Shown: one piece after another, positions 24,628 through 32,007 of the stretch
How the letters are laid out: every line of letters starts with the position of its first letter
Position numbering within the stretch: the first letter of the stretch is position 1
From: Peptococcaceae bacterium
Lineage (GTDB): Bacteria > Bacillota > Peptococcia > Peptococcales > Peptococcaceae
Length of the DNA: 50,727 nt
Reading direction: 5' to 3'
Assembly: GCA_017399005.1 (NCBI GenBank)
Contig: JAFQEO010000038.1
Span: forward strand, 1 to 50,727
Translations under genes and position numbers: made by a program
The notes under the pieces: model-generated
The model's input: only the letters and a program-made list of their open reading frames with translations
What the model was told of the DNA's origin: nothing
The model's database searches: none

Positions 24628-25401
24628 ATGGAAATGAACAGAAGAAAATTCTTAAAATTAGGTACCGCTGCTGTAGCTGGTCTGGGCGTAGCTGCTGCCA
24701 GCTCTAACCCTGCTGTTGCGGCTGCTGTGAACGGTTCTTACAAAGAATCCGCAGGCAAAAGAAGCGACGTAACATGGGGTATGGTTATCGACATGAAAAA
24801 AATGGACGAAGCTACCCTGAACAAATGTATCGAAGCATGCCACAAATTCCACAACGTTCCAAACATTGATACGAAAAAAGACGAAGTAAAATGGATCTGG
24901 AGCGAACCATTTGAACACCTGTTCCTGGACGAAGTTCACGACAAAATGGGTGACAAATACAAAGATATGAGCTTCATGACCATCTGTAACCATTGCGATG
25001 AACCAGTATGTGTTCGTGTATGTCCGGTAAAAGCAACATTCAAAAATGCACAGGGTGTAGTAGGCATGGATATGCACCGCTGCCTGGGCTGCCGTAACTG
25101 TATGGCTGCATGCCCATACGGCGCTCGTAGCTTTAACTACAAAAACCCACGCAATTATCTGGATGAAATCAATCCATCCTACCCAACCCGTATGAAAGGT
25201 GTAGTTGAAAAATGCAACTTCTGCTCCGAACGCTTAGCAGTTGGCGAAATGCCTCTGTGCGTAGAAGAAGCAGGCGGCGCTATTATCTTCGGCGACATCA
25301 ACGATCCAAACTCTGCAGTAAGCAAAGCAATTGCAGACAATTTCACATTACAGCGTAGAACAAACCTGGGTACCAAACCTAAGGTTTACTACATCGTATA
25401 A
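24628..25401 (+). CDS. dsrO: Periplasmic ferredoxin-like protein DsrO
   Basis: A 257-residue iron-sulfur protein with a twin-arginine signal (NRRKFLKLGTAAVAGLGVAAA), so it is exported folded. Cluster motifs are CNHCDEPVCVRVCPV, CLGCRNCMAACPYG and CNFCSERLAVGEMPLC, plus an N-terminal CIEACHKFHN. This four-cluster layout is that of the DsrO/NrfC/HybA family. In the Dsr complex it passes electrons between DsrJ and the quinone-reactive DsrP. GGAGGTG lies 9 nt before the ATG at 24628. A GTG frame four codons longer overlaps that site and was not used. Confidence 0.93.
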   Translation: MEMNRRKFLKLGTAAVAGLGVAAASSNPAVAAAVNGSYKESAGKRSDVTWGMVIDMKKMDEATLNKCIEACHKFHNVPNIDTKKDEVKWIWSEPFEHLFLDEVHDKMGDKYKDMSFMTICNHCDEPVCVRVCPVKATFKNAQGVVGMDMHRCLGCRNCMAACPYGARSFNYKNPRNYLDEINPSYPTRMKGVVEKCNFCSERLAVGEMPLCVEEAGGAIIFGDINDPNSAVSKAIADNFTLQRRTNLGTKPKVYYIV

Positions 25402-25414
25402 GGAGGGGTAGATA

Positions 25415-26701
25415 ATGATTGAAAAAGCGTTAGTCAAAAGATCCAGTAAAGCATACTGGGCATGGATCGCATTCCTGGCTGCTCTGTTTGCAGTAGGCTT
25501 TGCAGCATATATCTACCAGATGGTAAACGGTTTCCATGTAACTGGTATGAGCCGTGACATCTCCTGGGGTATGTACATCGGTCACTTAACCTTCTTCGTA
25601 GGGGTTGCTGCCGGTGGTGTTATGATTGTATTACCATACTATCTGCACAATGTTAAAGAATTCGGCCGTATCACTGTAGTAGGGGAATTCCTGGCAATTC
25701 CTGCTGTAATTGTGGCACTGTTATTCGTTGTAGTAGACGTTGGGTCTCCAATGAAACTGTTCACTCTGTACATGTACTACACACCACACTCCATGCTGTG
25801 CTGGGATGCTACAGTACTGCCAATCTACCTGATTTTAAACATCATCGTAGGTTACAATGTACTGCAGGCTGAAAACAAAGGCGTAAAATATGGCAAAGTA
25901 ATCAAAGCTCTGGCTATTTTCTCTATTCCTTTCGCTTTCAGTATCCATATCGTTACTGCATGGCTGTATGCAGGTCTGCCAAGCCGTCACTACTTCCTGA
26001 CTGCTATGCTGCCTGCAAAATTCCTGGCTGGTGCGTTTGCTACCGGTCCGGCGCTGATTATCTTAATTTGCTTTATCCTGAACAAACTGACAGGCTTCGA
26101 TGCTGGTAAAACCGCAATCGACAGACTGGCTACTACAGTAGCTTATGCATACACAGCAACTATCTTCATGGTAATCTGTGAATTCTTTACTGCGTTCTAC
26201 AGTAACGTTCCAAGCCATAAAGCTGCTCTGCAGTACCTGTTCTTTGGCTATCATGGTCATGACCAGTTTGTGCCTCTGATGTGGCTGTTTGTTGTTCTGG
26301 TTGTTGTAACCCTGGTTATCATGATTCCACGTCAGACCAGAACCAACTATAAACTGCTGGGCATCGGCTGTGCAACTGCTTTTGCTTCCATGTATATTGA
26401 AAAAGGTTTAACCTTCGTTATCGGCGGTCTGTCCGAAACACCATTCGGTACCATCGCTCCTTACCACATCACAATCACTGAATTCCTGATTATCATCGGG
26501 ATTATTGCACTGGGTGCATTAATTGCAAGCATCCTGTTCAAACTGGTTGTTGTTGTTAAGAAAGACATGGATCTGGGCGCATTCCCTCAGGAAGACAGAG
26601 CGGCTCTGCCTATGAAATACGTTGACGAATACAACAAAGCCAACGGCATCGTAGTAGAACCAAAAGCTCCTGTTGCAGAAGCTGCACCAGAAGAAGCGTA
26701 A
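25415..26701 (+). CDS. dsrP: NrfD-family membrane subunit DsrP
   Basis: A 428-residue integral membrane protein of the NrfD/PsrC type with about ten helices. The N-terminal MSRDISWGMYIGHLTFFVGVAAGG and the central AWLYAGLPSRHYFLTAMLPAKFLAGAFATGPALI match the quinone-binding members found with DsrO-like ferredoxins. It exchanges electrons with menaquinone. AAGGAGGGG precedes the ATG by about 8 nt. The C-terminal about 40 residues are a soluble Ala/Pro/Glu-rich tail (PKAPVAEAAPEEA), longer than needed for the fold. Confidence 0.92.
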   Translation: MIEKALVKRSSKAYWAWIAFLAALFAVGFAAYIYQMVNGFHVTGMSRDISWGMYIGHLTFFVGVAAGGVMIVLPYYLHNVKEFGRITVVGEFLAIPAVIVALLFVVVDVGSPMKLFTLYMYYTPHSMLCWDATVLPIYLILNIIVGYNVLQAENKGVKYGKVIKALAIFSIPFAFSIHIVTAWLYAGLPSRHYFLTAMLPAKFLAGAFATGPALIILICFILNKLTGFDAGKTAIDRLATTVAYAYTATIFMVICEFFTAFYSNVPSHKAALQYLFFGYHGHDQFVPLMWLFVVLVVVTLVIMIPRQTRTNYKLLGIGCATAFASMYIEKGLTFVIGGLSETPFGTIAPYHITITEFLIIIGIIALGALIASILFKLVVVVKKDMDLGAFPQEDRAALPMKYVDEYNKANGIVVEPKAPVAEAAPEEA

Positions 26702-26770
26702 GCTGAATCATTACTGAAATGTTCCAATAATGTTTGTTCCTAAATTAGTATAGAAATGAGGGATAAAGAG

Positions 26771-27820
26771 ATGAAAAATGCAGGCATCGCGGCAGCACTT
26801 GTGCTGGCCATCCTGGCAGTTGTATTTGTAGGGACTGAAGTGCTGAACTTAGATTTCTTCTTCGGCGGCATCCTGCCTTACATTGCAATGGCAGTCTTTA
26901 TCATCGGCTTTATTTACAGAGTTCTGAACTGGGCAAAATCCCCAGTACCTTTCAGAATTCCGACTACAGCCGGTCAGCAGAAATCTTTAGATTTCATTAA
27001 ACAGAACAAAATCGATAACCCATCTACAAAAGCTGGCGTAATCGTTCGTATGTTCCTGGAAGTAGTATTCTTCCGCTCCCTGTTCCGTAACTCTAAAGCA
27101 GAAGTTACCGAAGAAGGCAACATCACTTATCAGTGGGAAAAATGGTTATGGCTGTTTGGTCTGTGCTTCCACTGGGGTTTCTTCTTAACTGTATTCCGTC
27201 ACTTAAGATTATTCACCGATCCAGTTCCTGCTTTCGTAACTGCATGGGAAATGATCGACGGTGCATTCTGGATTAACTTACAGCAGATTTACTTAACCGG
27301 TTTCATTCTGCTGTTAGGTATCACAGGCTTAATCGCACGTCGTCTGTACCTGGACAAAGTTCGTTATGTAAGCTTAGTACAGGACTTCTTCCCAATCTTC
27401 TTAATTTTCGGTATCGCAGTAACCGGTATCTGCATGCGTTACTTAACACATGTTGACATCACAGCTGTTAAAGCAGTAGCAATGGGTCTGGCAAGCTTTA
27501 ATATCGGCGGCATCATGGAAACATGCGCTATGTACGACATCAGCGTAAACTTCTGGTTCCACCTGACACTGGTTTGCACCCTGTTAATTTACTTCCCAAC
27601 CAGTAAATTAATGCACGCGGCTGGTATCTTCATGAGCCCAACCCGTAACATGGCAAACAACAACCGTATGGTTCGCCACATCAACCCATGGAACCCTGAA
27701 GTAGAAGTTCACAGCTATCAGGAATACGAACACGAATTCCATCAGAAAATGAAAGCTGTTGGCCTGCCTCTGGATTGGGATTACGATGAAGAAGGCAACC
27801 AGCTGCCAAAGAAAAACTAA
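26771..27820 (+). CDS. dsrM: Cytochrome b subunit DsrM
   Basis: A 349-residue membrane protein related to the nitrate reductase gamma subunit (NarI). About six helices are seen, with paired histidines for b-type haems in LCFHWGFFLTVFRHLRLF (about 138-155) and HLTLVCTLLIYFPTSKLMHAAG (about 268-290). In DsrMKJOP it is the second quinone-reactive subunit and partners DsrK. The start at 26771 follows AGGGATAAAGAG; an ATG five codons earlier lies in that site. Its place at the end (K-J-O-P-M) differs from the usual M-first order. It is followed by a strong terminator. Confidence 0.88.
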   Translation: MKNAGIAAALVLAILAVVFVGTEVLNLDFFFGGILPYIAMAVFIIGFIYRVLNWAKSPVPFRIPTTAGQQKSLDFIKQNKIDNPSTKAGVIVRMFLEVVFFRSLFRNSKAEVTEEGNITYQWEKWLWLFGLCFHWGFFLTVFRHLRLFTDPVPAFVTAWEMIDGAFWINLQQIYLTGFILLLGITGLIARRLYLDKVRYVSLVQDFFPIFLIFGIAVTGICMRYLTHVDITAVKAVAMGLASFNIGGIMETCAMYDISVNFWFHLTLVCTLLIYFPTSKLMHAAGIFMSPTRNMANNNRMVRHINPWNPEVEVHSYQEYEHEFHQKMKAVGLPLDWDYDEEGNQLPKKN

Positions 27821-27864
27821 ATCCATAACGTATTCGTAAGAATATGTGCTGAATAGACGTTTTT

Positions 27865-27893
27865 AAGACTCTCCGCAAGGGGAGTCTTTTTTT
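27865..27893 (+). terminator. Terminator of the dsr block
   Basis: A 10-bp stem (27865-27874 with 27879-27888, one G-U) with a GCAA tetraloop is followed by a seven-T run. It marks the end of dsrKJOPM. Confidence 0.95.
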
Positions 27894-27944
27894 GCTGCAA
27901 TGCGGCTGAAAATACCGAAAACAGCCGACTCTCCTGTGAATCGA

Positions 27945-27973
27945 TTGCTATATTACGGGTTATCCGTTAGAAT
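27945..27973 (+). promoter_or_regulatory. Promoter of XRE-membrane regulator gene
   Basis: TTGCTA (27945-27950), a 17-bp spacer, and TAGAAT (27968-27973). The ATG lies 27 nt after the -10. Confidence 0.6.
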
Positions 27974-28000
27974 AGAGGCACAGAAAGAGAGGCGAACCCT

Positions 28001-28756
28001 ATGTTTGAAATCGACAAAAAGAAATTTGGAGCCTTTGTGTCAGAACTTCGCAAAGAGAAAGGTTATACACAGAAAGAACTGGCAGAAAAGCTGTTTATAT
28101 CGGATAAGGCTATAAGCAAATGGGAAACAGGCGTCAGCATTCCGGACACATCTATGCTGATTCCGCTGGCAGAGCTGTTTGGCGTGACTGTGACAGAGCT
28201 TTTGATGGGAGAACGGATGGAACAGAATGCGGCGATGGATGCGGAGCAGGTGGAGGATGTGGTAAAAACGGCTCTGACCTATTCCGAGGAAAAACCGGTG
28301 AGGGCGTATCATACAAAGAGCTGGTGGCCTGTCATTTATCTGTGTTGTGCAGGAATTGGCTGTGTGGGCGTGTTCCTCAGCTACCAGCAGCAGATTATGA
28401 CTGAAACCGTAAGTACATTGTTCATTCTTGGATGTGTATTCGGAGGCTATTTCTGTTTTATGACAAAAACAAAGCTGCCGGTGTTTTATGACCAGACCCG
28501 GTTTAATTTGTATTCTGACGGCGTCGTTCGCATGAACATTCCGGGTGTGGCGCTTAATAATTCCAACTGGCCCCATATTGTGCGCATCTGCCGTATCTGG
28601 GCGTGCCTGTCTATCGCCTTGTATCCGGTGCTGCATGTGCTGATGTACAGCCTGAATGCCGCACTGTGGACAAACATCAATCTGTATGTATTCCTTGTGG
28701 TTGTGCTGGGCGGTCTGTTTCTTCCGGTTTATGTGGTCGGCAGAAAGTACCAGTAA
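28001..28756 (+). CDS. XRE-family regulator with membrane domain
   Basis: A 251-residue protein with an N-terminal Cro/CI-type helix-turn-helix (about 8-66: FVSELRKEKGYTQKELAEKL, SDKAISKWETG, PDTSMLIPLAELFGVTVTELL) and a C-terminal part with four hydrophobic helices (about 110-130, 140-152, 205-222, 228-246). It is therefore a membrane-tethered DNA-binding protein, a layout common in Firmicutes and probably used for sensing at the membrane. GAGAGG lies 8 nt before the ATG. It is monocistronic, with its own promoter and a following hairpin. Target and signal unknown. Confidence 0.8.
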   Translation: MFEIDKKKFGAFVSELRKEKGYTQKELAEKLFISDKAISKWETGVSIPDTSMLIPLAELFGVTVTELLMGERMEQNAAMDAEQVEDVVKTALTYSEEKPVRAYHTKSWWPVIYLCCAGIGCVGVFLSYQQQIMTETVSTLFILGCVFGGYFCFMTKTKLPVFYDQTRFNLYSDGVVRMNIPGVALNNSNWPHIVRICRIWACLSIALYPVLHVLMYSLNAALWTNINLYVFLVVVLGGLFLPVYVVGRKYQ

Positions 28757-28787
28757 TAGATTTTAACAACAGCGTGAATATGCAAAA

Positions 28788-28823
28788 AACAAGCCTCCTG
28801 CTGAAATATGCAGGAGGCTTGTT
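28788..28823. terminator. Hairpin terminator after XRE-membrane gene
   Basis: A 13-bp perfect stem (28788-28800 with 28811-28823) with a 10-nt loop is preceded by an A tract. The T tract on the right is only two bases, so on the plus strand it may be a weak terminator; on the minus strand the A tract would give a good U tail. Confidence 0.7.
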
Positions 28824-28854
28824 ACGCTTGGAAATCCAGCCGCAAGAAAAAGCT

Positions 28855-28914
28855 GTAAAGGAAACTTGACAGAAATGGACCTCTATGATAATATGAAATT
28901 GTAAAGGAAACTTG
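28855..28914 (+). promoter_or_regulatory. Promoter with duplicated operator for XRE gene
   Basis: GTAAAGGAAACTTG occurs at 28855-28868 and again at 28901-28914, 46 bp apart. The first copy runs into a perfect TTGACA (28866-28871), which is followed after 17 bp by TAATAT (28889-28894). The second copy covers the transcription start. Each copy contains the small dyad AAG-GAAA-CTT. The layout suggests a repressor, probably the XRE protein encoded next, binding on both sides of the promoter. Confidence 0.65.
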
Positions 28915-28933
28915 TCAAACAGGATGTGATTCT

Positions 28934-29149
28934 ATGAAAAATAAAGTGGAGCAGCTGCGGAAGGAGCGGGGCTTGAGTCAGGATGAATTTGCAAAAATGC
29001 TTCGTGTTTCCAGACAGACCATCAGCTCCATCGAAACCGGAAAATATAATCCTTCACTGGAGCTGGCGTTTGCCATTTCTGATTTTTTCGGCAAACCGAT
29101 AGAGGAAATCTTTATTTATGAGAGAGGTGCTGACAATGAAAAAAAGTAA
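28934..29149 (+). CDS. Small XRE-family repressor
   Basis: A 71-residue Cro/CI-type DNA-binding protein that is almost only helix-turn-helix: LRKERGLSQDEFAKMLRVSRQTISSIETGKYNPSLELAFAI, followed by the typical FFGKPIEEIFIYE tail. Such YgzD-like regulators usually repress their own operon with a co-transcribed membrane protein. Its gene overlaps the next by 14 nt. Duplicated sites surround its promoter, which fits autoregulation. Confidence 0.88.
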   Translation: MKNKVEQLRKERGLSQDEFAKMLRVSRQTISSIETGKYNPSLELAFAISDFFGKPIEEIFIYERGADNEKK

Positions 29150-29579
29150 TCTGATAACCGGAATCTTATATGTGCTGTTTGGCGTGGCCTGTCTGCTGAC
29201 TGCGCTGGTGATTGAGACAAAACTGGAGGGTATTTTATGGGGCTTTGCCGGTGCGGGGATTATGCCCGGGCTTGTGATGATTTACCAGTATTTCTACTGG
29301 AGCTCCCCTGTCAATAAAGAGCGATATGCAGAACTTATGGAGAACAAACGCATTGAAGTGCACGACGAACTGAAAACTATGATTCGGGATAAATCGGGGC
29401 GTTATGCATATCTCCTTGGGCTTCTGGTAATCAGTTTCTCCATACTGGTTTTCGGGATACTCGGTGCTCTGGAGGTTATCGCCAATGCGCGCATGATTGT
29501 ACTTTATCTCAGTGCCTATCTGCTGTTTCAGTTTATCGCAGGTGTTGTTATCTTTAATCAGTTGATGAAAAAATATTAA
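29136..29579 (+). CDS. Membrane protein paired with XRE repressor
   Basis: A 147-residue protein with four predicted helices (about 5-26, 31-55, 84-107, 111-138) and a charged central loop (NKERYAELMENKRIEVHDELK). The start at 29136 follows GAGAGGTG inside the repressor gene; a longer frame from 29118 is not supported. It resembles the small membrane proteins that accompany YgzD-type repressors (DUF2178-like), but the exact family is uncertain. Function unknown. Confidence 0.75.
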   Translation: MKKSNLITGILYVLFGVACLLTALVIETKLEGILWGFAGAGIMPGLVMIYQYFYWSSPVNKERYAELMENKRIEVHDELKTMIRDKSGRYAYLLGLLVISFSILVFGILGALEVIANARMIVLYLSAYLLFQFIAGVVIFNQLMKKY

Positions 29580-29612
29580 AACATTGCAGACAAATGAAAA
29601 CACTGGGTTCAG

Positions 29613-29650
29613 AAACAGGCATTCCTGCTTATACAGGGGAGCTTGTTTTT
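29613..29650 (+). terminator. Terminator of XRE/membrane pair
   Basis: AAACAGGC (29613-29620) pairs with GCTTGTTT (29641-29648, one G-U). An inner TTCCTG/CAGGGGA stem is also present, and the hairpin ends in a T tract. It lies 33 nt after the stop codon. Confidence 0.75.
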
Positions 29651-29781
29651 TTATACCGGTAGAAAACAATCTGGTTTATTTGCATTTTCAGCAACAAGGA
29701 AATCTTGAGAAGAAAATCAAGTATCTTAACAATATTGTAACTCTTTCCCAATAATTCTGTGACATATCCAGATGCTGGATG

Positions 29782-29790
29782 TGGTATACT
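29782..29790 (+). promoter_or_regulatory. Candidate extended -10 promoter of the primase-helicase gene
   Basis: TGG-TATACT (29782-29790) is a TGn-extended -10 element 78 nt before the chosen start. No clear -35 is seen. The stretch 29651-29780 is otherwise AT-rich and without evident structure. Confidence 0.4.
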
Positions 29791-29868
29791 GCTGAACGCA
29801 AAACAGAACCATTCTTTCTAACCTTAAAGTATCTGTTATTTGCAAATAAAGCCAGAAAGGATGATGCG

Positions 29869-31359
29869 ATGAACGAAGAAATGCAGGAGCGGGAGGTAAT
29901 ATACCACTATCTGGAGACTCCGGAGGCTGAGATGGCTGTAGACGGGGAGCTGACTGTGCTGAACACTTTTCTGCCGGTGAGTGAGGAACCCTACACCGCC
30001 AATGATTATGGCAATGCCCGCCGGTTTTTAGACCGCTACGGAGCGGCGGTGCGTTACTGCCCCGAGGAAAAACGCTGGTATCTGTTTAACGGTACAAAGT
30101 GGGCACCGGTGCCGGTGGAGGAAGTGCAGAAGCGGATTCGCAATGCGCTGTTTCAGTCCCACGAGGAGGAACGTGCAAAACTGGAAGCCGAACAGCGGTA
30201 CAAAGAAGCAGCAAAAAGCGAGGATGCCAAAGTCAGCTGCGGCAGAATGAGCAGTATCAAAAGCTGTATGGAAGCTGCCGCTCTGGACTGCTTTATCCAT
30301 CCGCAGGATTTTGACGCCGACATTTACCGGTTTCACGCGGCCAACGGCTCCATACATCTGAAAACCTTTGAGGGGAATTGGTTTCACCAGACAGGGGACT
30401 TTCACACCAAAACAGCCCGTGCCAGCCTGCGAAAAGGCTCTCAGGATGCGCAGGATGACTGCCCGATGTGGGTGCGTTTTGTGAAGCAGTGCTGCATGTA
30501 CGATGAGGACCTCTACAAATATGTGCAGGCTGCTGCCGGATATTCCATTTTAACCGGCGACATCCGGGAGCAGAAGGTGTTCTGCCTGTTAGGCAGCGGG
30601 CGCAACGGCAAATCGCTGTTTATCAATGTGCTGGCCCATGTGGCCGGTGACTATGCCAGAAAACTGGAATCCTCAGTGCTGTGTACCGACCGGTTCGGCA
30701 AAAAAAGTGACGAAACCGAGAAGGAACTGTATCGCATACGGGGCAGCCGGTTTGTGTATTCCAACGAGTTTTCCCAGAGCAGCATCTTAAACGAGAGCTT
30801 TCTCAAAACCATCACCGACGGCGGCCTTATCACCTGCCGCCCGATGTATCGGGAAAGCATCGAGTATATGCCAACTTACACCCTGTGGTTTTCCACCAAC
30901 CATATGCCAGGCCTGCAGGCCATGGACGAGGGCATTCGCCGCAGAATTGTTGTGATTCCGTTTCGCAACCATCTGCGTGAGGACGAGGTAGACCGCAACC
31001 TGGAGGCAAAACTGCTGAGCGAGACCGATGCCATCCTGCGCTGGCTGATTCAGGGTTATCTGCGGTATCATCATCAGGGGCTGGTTCCTCCAAAAGCCGT
31101 TATCGAAGCCACCCGCGGCTATTTTGAGGAACAGGACCCTGTACGCCGTTTTGTAGATGAATACTATGTAGAGAACCCTGCGGGGAGAATCTATGCCCGT
31201 GATATCTATGCGGATTATAAACACTGGTGCGCAGAAAATGGTGAGGAAGTGCGAAGCCAGAAGTATCTGGGTATAGAAATGCAGCGTCTGGCTATCAGAA
31301 AAGAGAAAGACGATAAGGGAAACTTTTACCGCGTGCGGAGAAAGACTGAAGGATTCTGA
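29869..31359 (+). CDS. Phage/plasmid primase P4-type helicase (SF3)
   Basis: A 496-residue protein of the D5/P4 primase-helicase type. The N-terminal part carries WYLFNGTKWAPVPVEEVQKRIR (DUF5906/D5_N-like). The SF3 helicase core has Walker A GSGRNGKSLF (242-251), Walker B region RFVYSNEFSQ, sensor WFSTNHMPGL and an arginine finger in GIRRRIVVIPF. The C-terminal segment is a D5-type winged-helix region. Such proteins initiate replication of satellite phages and integrated plasmids. AGAAAGG lies 9 nt before the chosen ATG. No zinc-finger primase domain, integrase, capsid or excisionase gene is nearby, so it is either a relic or a domesticated gene. The frame is intact and GC is like that of the host. 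Confidence 0.85.
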   Translation: MNEEMQEREVIYHYLETPEAEMAVDGELTVLNTFLPVSEEPYTANDYGNARRFLDRYGAAVRYCPEEKRWYLFNGTKWAPVPVEEVQKRIRNALFQSHEEERAKLEAEQRYKEAAKSEDAKVSCGRMSSIKSCMEAAALDCFIHPQDFDADIYRFHAANGSIHLKTFEGNWFHQTGDFHTKTARASLRKGSQDAQDDCPMWVRFVKQCCMYDEDLYKYVQAAAGYSILTGDIREQKVFCLLGSGRNGKSLFINVLAHVAGDYARKLESSVLCTDRFGKKSDETEKELYRIRGSRFVYSNEFSQSSILNESFLKTITDGGLITCRPMYRESIEYMPTYTLWFSTNHMPGLQAMDEGIRRRIVVIPFRNHLREDEVDRNLEAKLLSETDAILRWLIQGYLRYHHQGLVPPKAVIEATRGYFEEQDPVRRFVDEYYVENPAGRIYARDIYADYKHWCAENGEEVRSQKYLGIEMQRLAIRKEKDDKGNFYRVRRKTEGF

Positions 31360-31548
31360 AGGGTTACTGAATGATTCCTGAATAGACGATTAGCTTAACA
31401 AATAGGGTTCTGGATGATTTGAAGGGTTATTACCGAAAAAACTATGTAAAAAACTAAAAAATATAGATAGTTTATAGAAAATCGTTCAGATGCTTCAGAA
31501 GGTTCAGGAATATACAAAAAGCCGGGACACGAACCGCCTGAAATTCAG
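31346..31548. repeat. CTGAA/TTCAG iteron-like cluster behind the primase-helicase
   Basis: CTGAA occurs at 31346, 31356, 31367 and 31378 (10-11 bp steps). Its complement TTCAG occurs at 31485, 31494 and 31503 (9-bp steps), and both meet in the palindrome CTGAAATTCAG (31538-31548). TGAAGGGTTA is also repeated at 31357 and 31420. An AT-rich stretch (31436-31484) lies between the two sets. This arrangement resembles an initiator-binding origin; the match to any known replicon origin has not been tested. Confidence 0.5.
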
Positions 31549-31730
31549 AAACAGCATAGTATATTTCCAGGAATTCCGACTATAGACGAACACGTTCACA
31601 TCTGTTCATCAGCGTGATGGACAGCGCTTGCGATGTTCCAGCAACGCTGAACAGGTGTGAGGTAGTGTCCGTCACCCGACCAGAAAGGCGTCGGGCGTGG
31701 AGGGAGACGGAAATGATACTATGCTGTTTC
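31548..31730. other. Strongly structured 183-nt element (candidate ncRNA or nested inverted-repeat element)
   Basis: The ends form a 21-bp stem: 31548-31562 pairs perfectly with 31716-31730 and 31563-31568 with 31709-31714, with one bulged G at 31715. Inside, 31596-31606 pairs with 31650-31660 and 31610-31614 with 31645-31649, giving a 16-bp stem. Its loop segment 31614-31623 can pair over 10 bp with 31666-31675 (a pseudoknot), and CCCGAC/GTCGGG forms a hairpin at 31675-31695. A further TGCCG/CGGCA hairpin follows at 31739-31756. There is no plausible coding frame. It may be a structured RNA, a single-strand replication signal, or a MITE with 21-bp ends. I do not recognise a known RNA family. 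Confidence 0.6.
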
Positions 31731-31832
31731 AGTATACATGCCGATTTGTCCCGGCAGTAGTATTCGCAGGCCTGACGGAGAGGGTTGCCTTATAAGTATT
31801 TTTCATGTTTTTTGTATCTTGTATCCGCTTTG

Positions 31833-31861
31833 TTGACAGTTAAAGGAAAATACGATAAAAT
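31833..31861 (+). promoter_or_regulatory. Promoter of ispE
   Basis: A perfect TTGACA (31833-31838), a 17-bp spacer and TAAAAT (31856-31861). It lies downstream of the structured element, so ispE is transcribed independently of it, with a leader of about 140 nt. Confidence 0.8.
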
Positions 31862-31876
31862 ACAAGAAAAATACAA

Positions 31877-31970
31877 TATCGCGTAATTTGCGATAACCGG
31901 TTCCGTGTTTAAAATGTTTAGAATATTTAGAATGTTTTCGATGTTTTGAATGTTTTTATAATCCGGAACC
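31877..31970 (+). repeat. ispE leader: hairpin and five 9-bp repeats inside an inverted repeat
   Basis: TATCGC (31877-31882) pairs with GCGATA (31890-31895). Then GGTTCCG (31899-31905) and CGGAACC (31964-31970) enclose five consecutive 9-bp units of the form ATGTTTtga (31914-31958: ATGTTTAGA, ATATTTAGA, ATGTTTTCG, ATGTTTTGA, ATGTTTTTA). The T-rich repeats lie in the mRNA leader 50-95 nt ahead of the start codon. They could be a protein-binding or spacer element. Confidence 0.55.
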
Positions 31971-32007
31971 GCAGACAATCATGTTCCGTACAAGGCAGGC
32001 GATGAGG

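Noticed and set aside
31346-31560. CRISPR array in the repeat-rich gap behind the primase gene.
   Set aside because: The repeats are only 5-11 bp, have no regular unique spacers, and no cas gene is in the window.
31548-31730. Assignment of the structured element to RNase P RNA, tmRNA, 6S RNA, SRP RNA or a retron ncRNA.
   Set aside because: None of the conserved cores I know for these RNAs is visible, and no reverse transcriptase gene is nearby.
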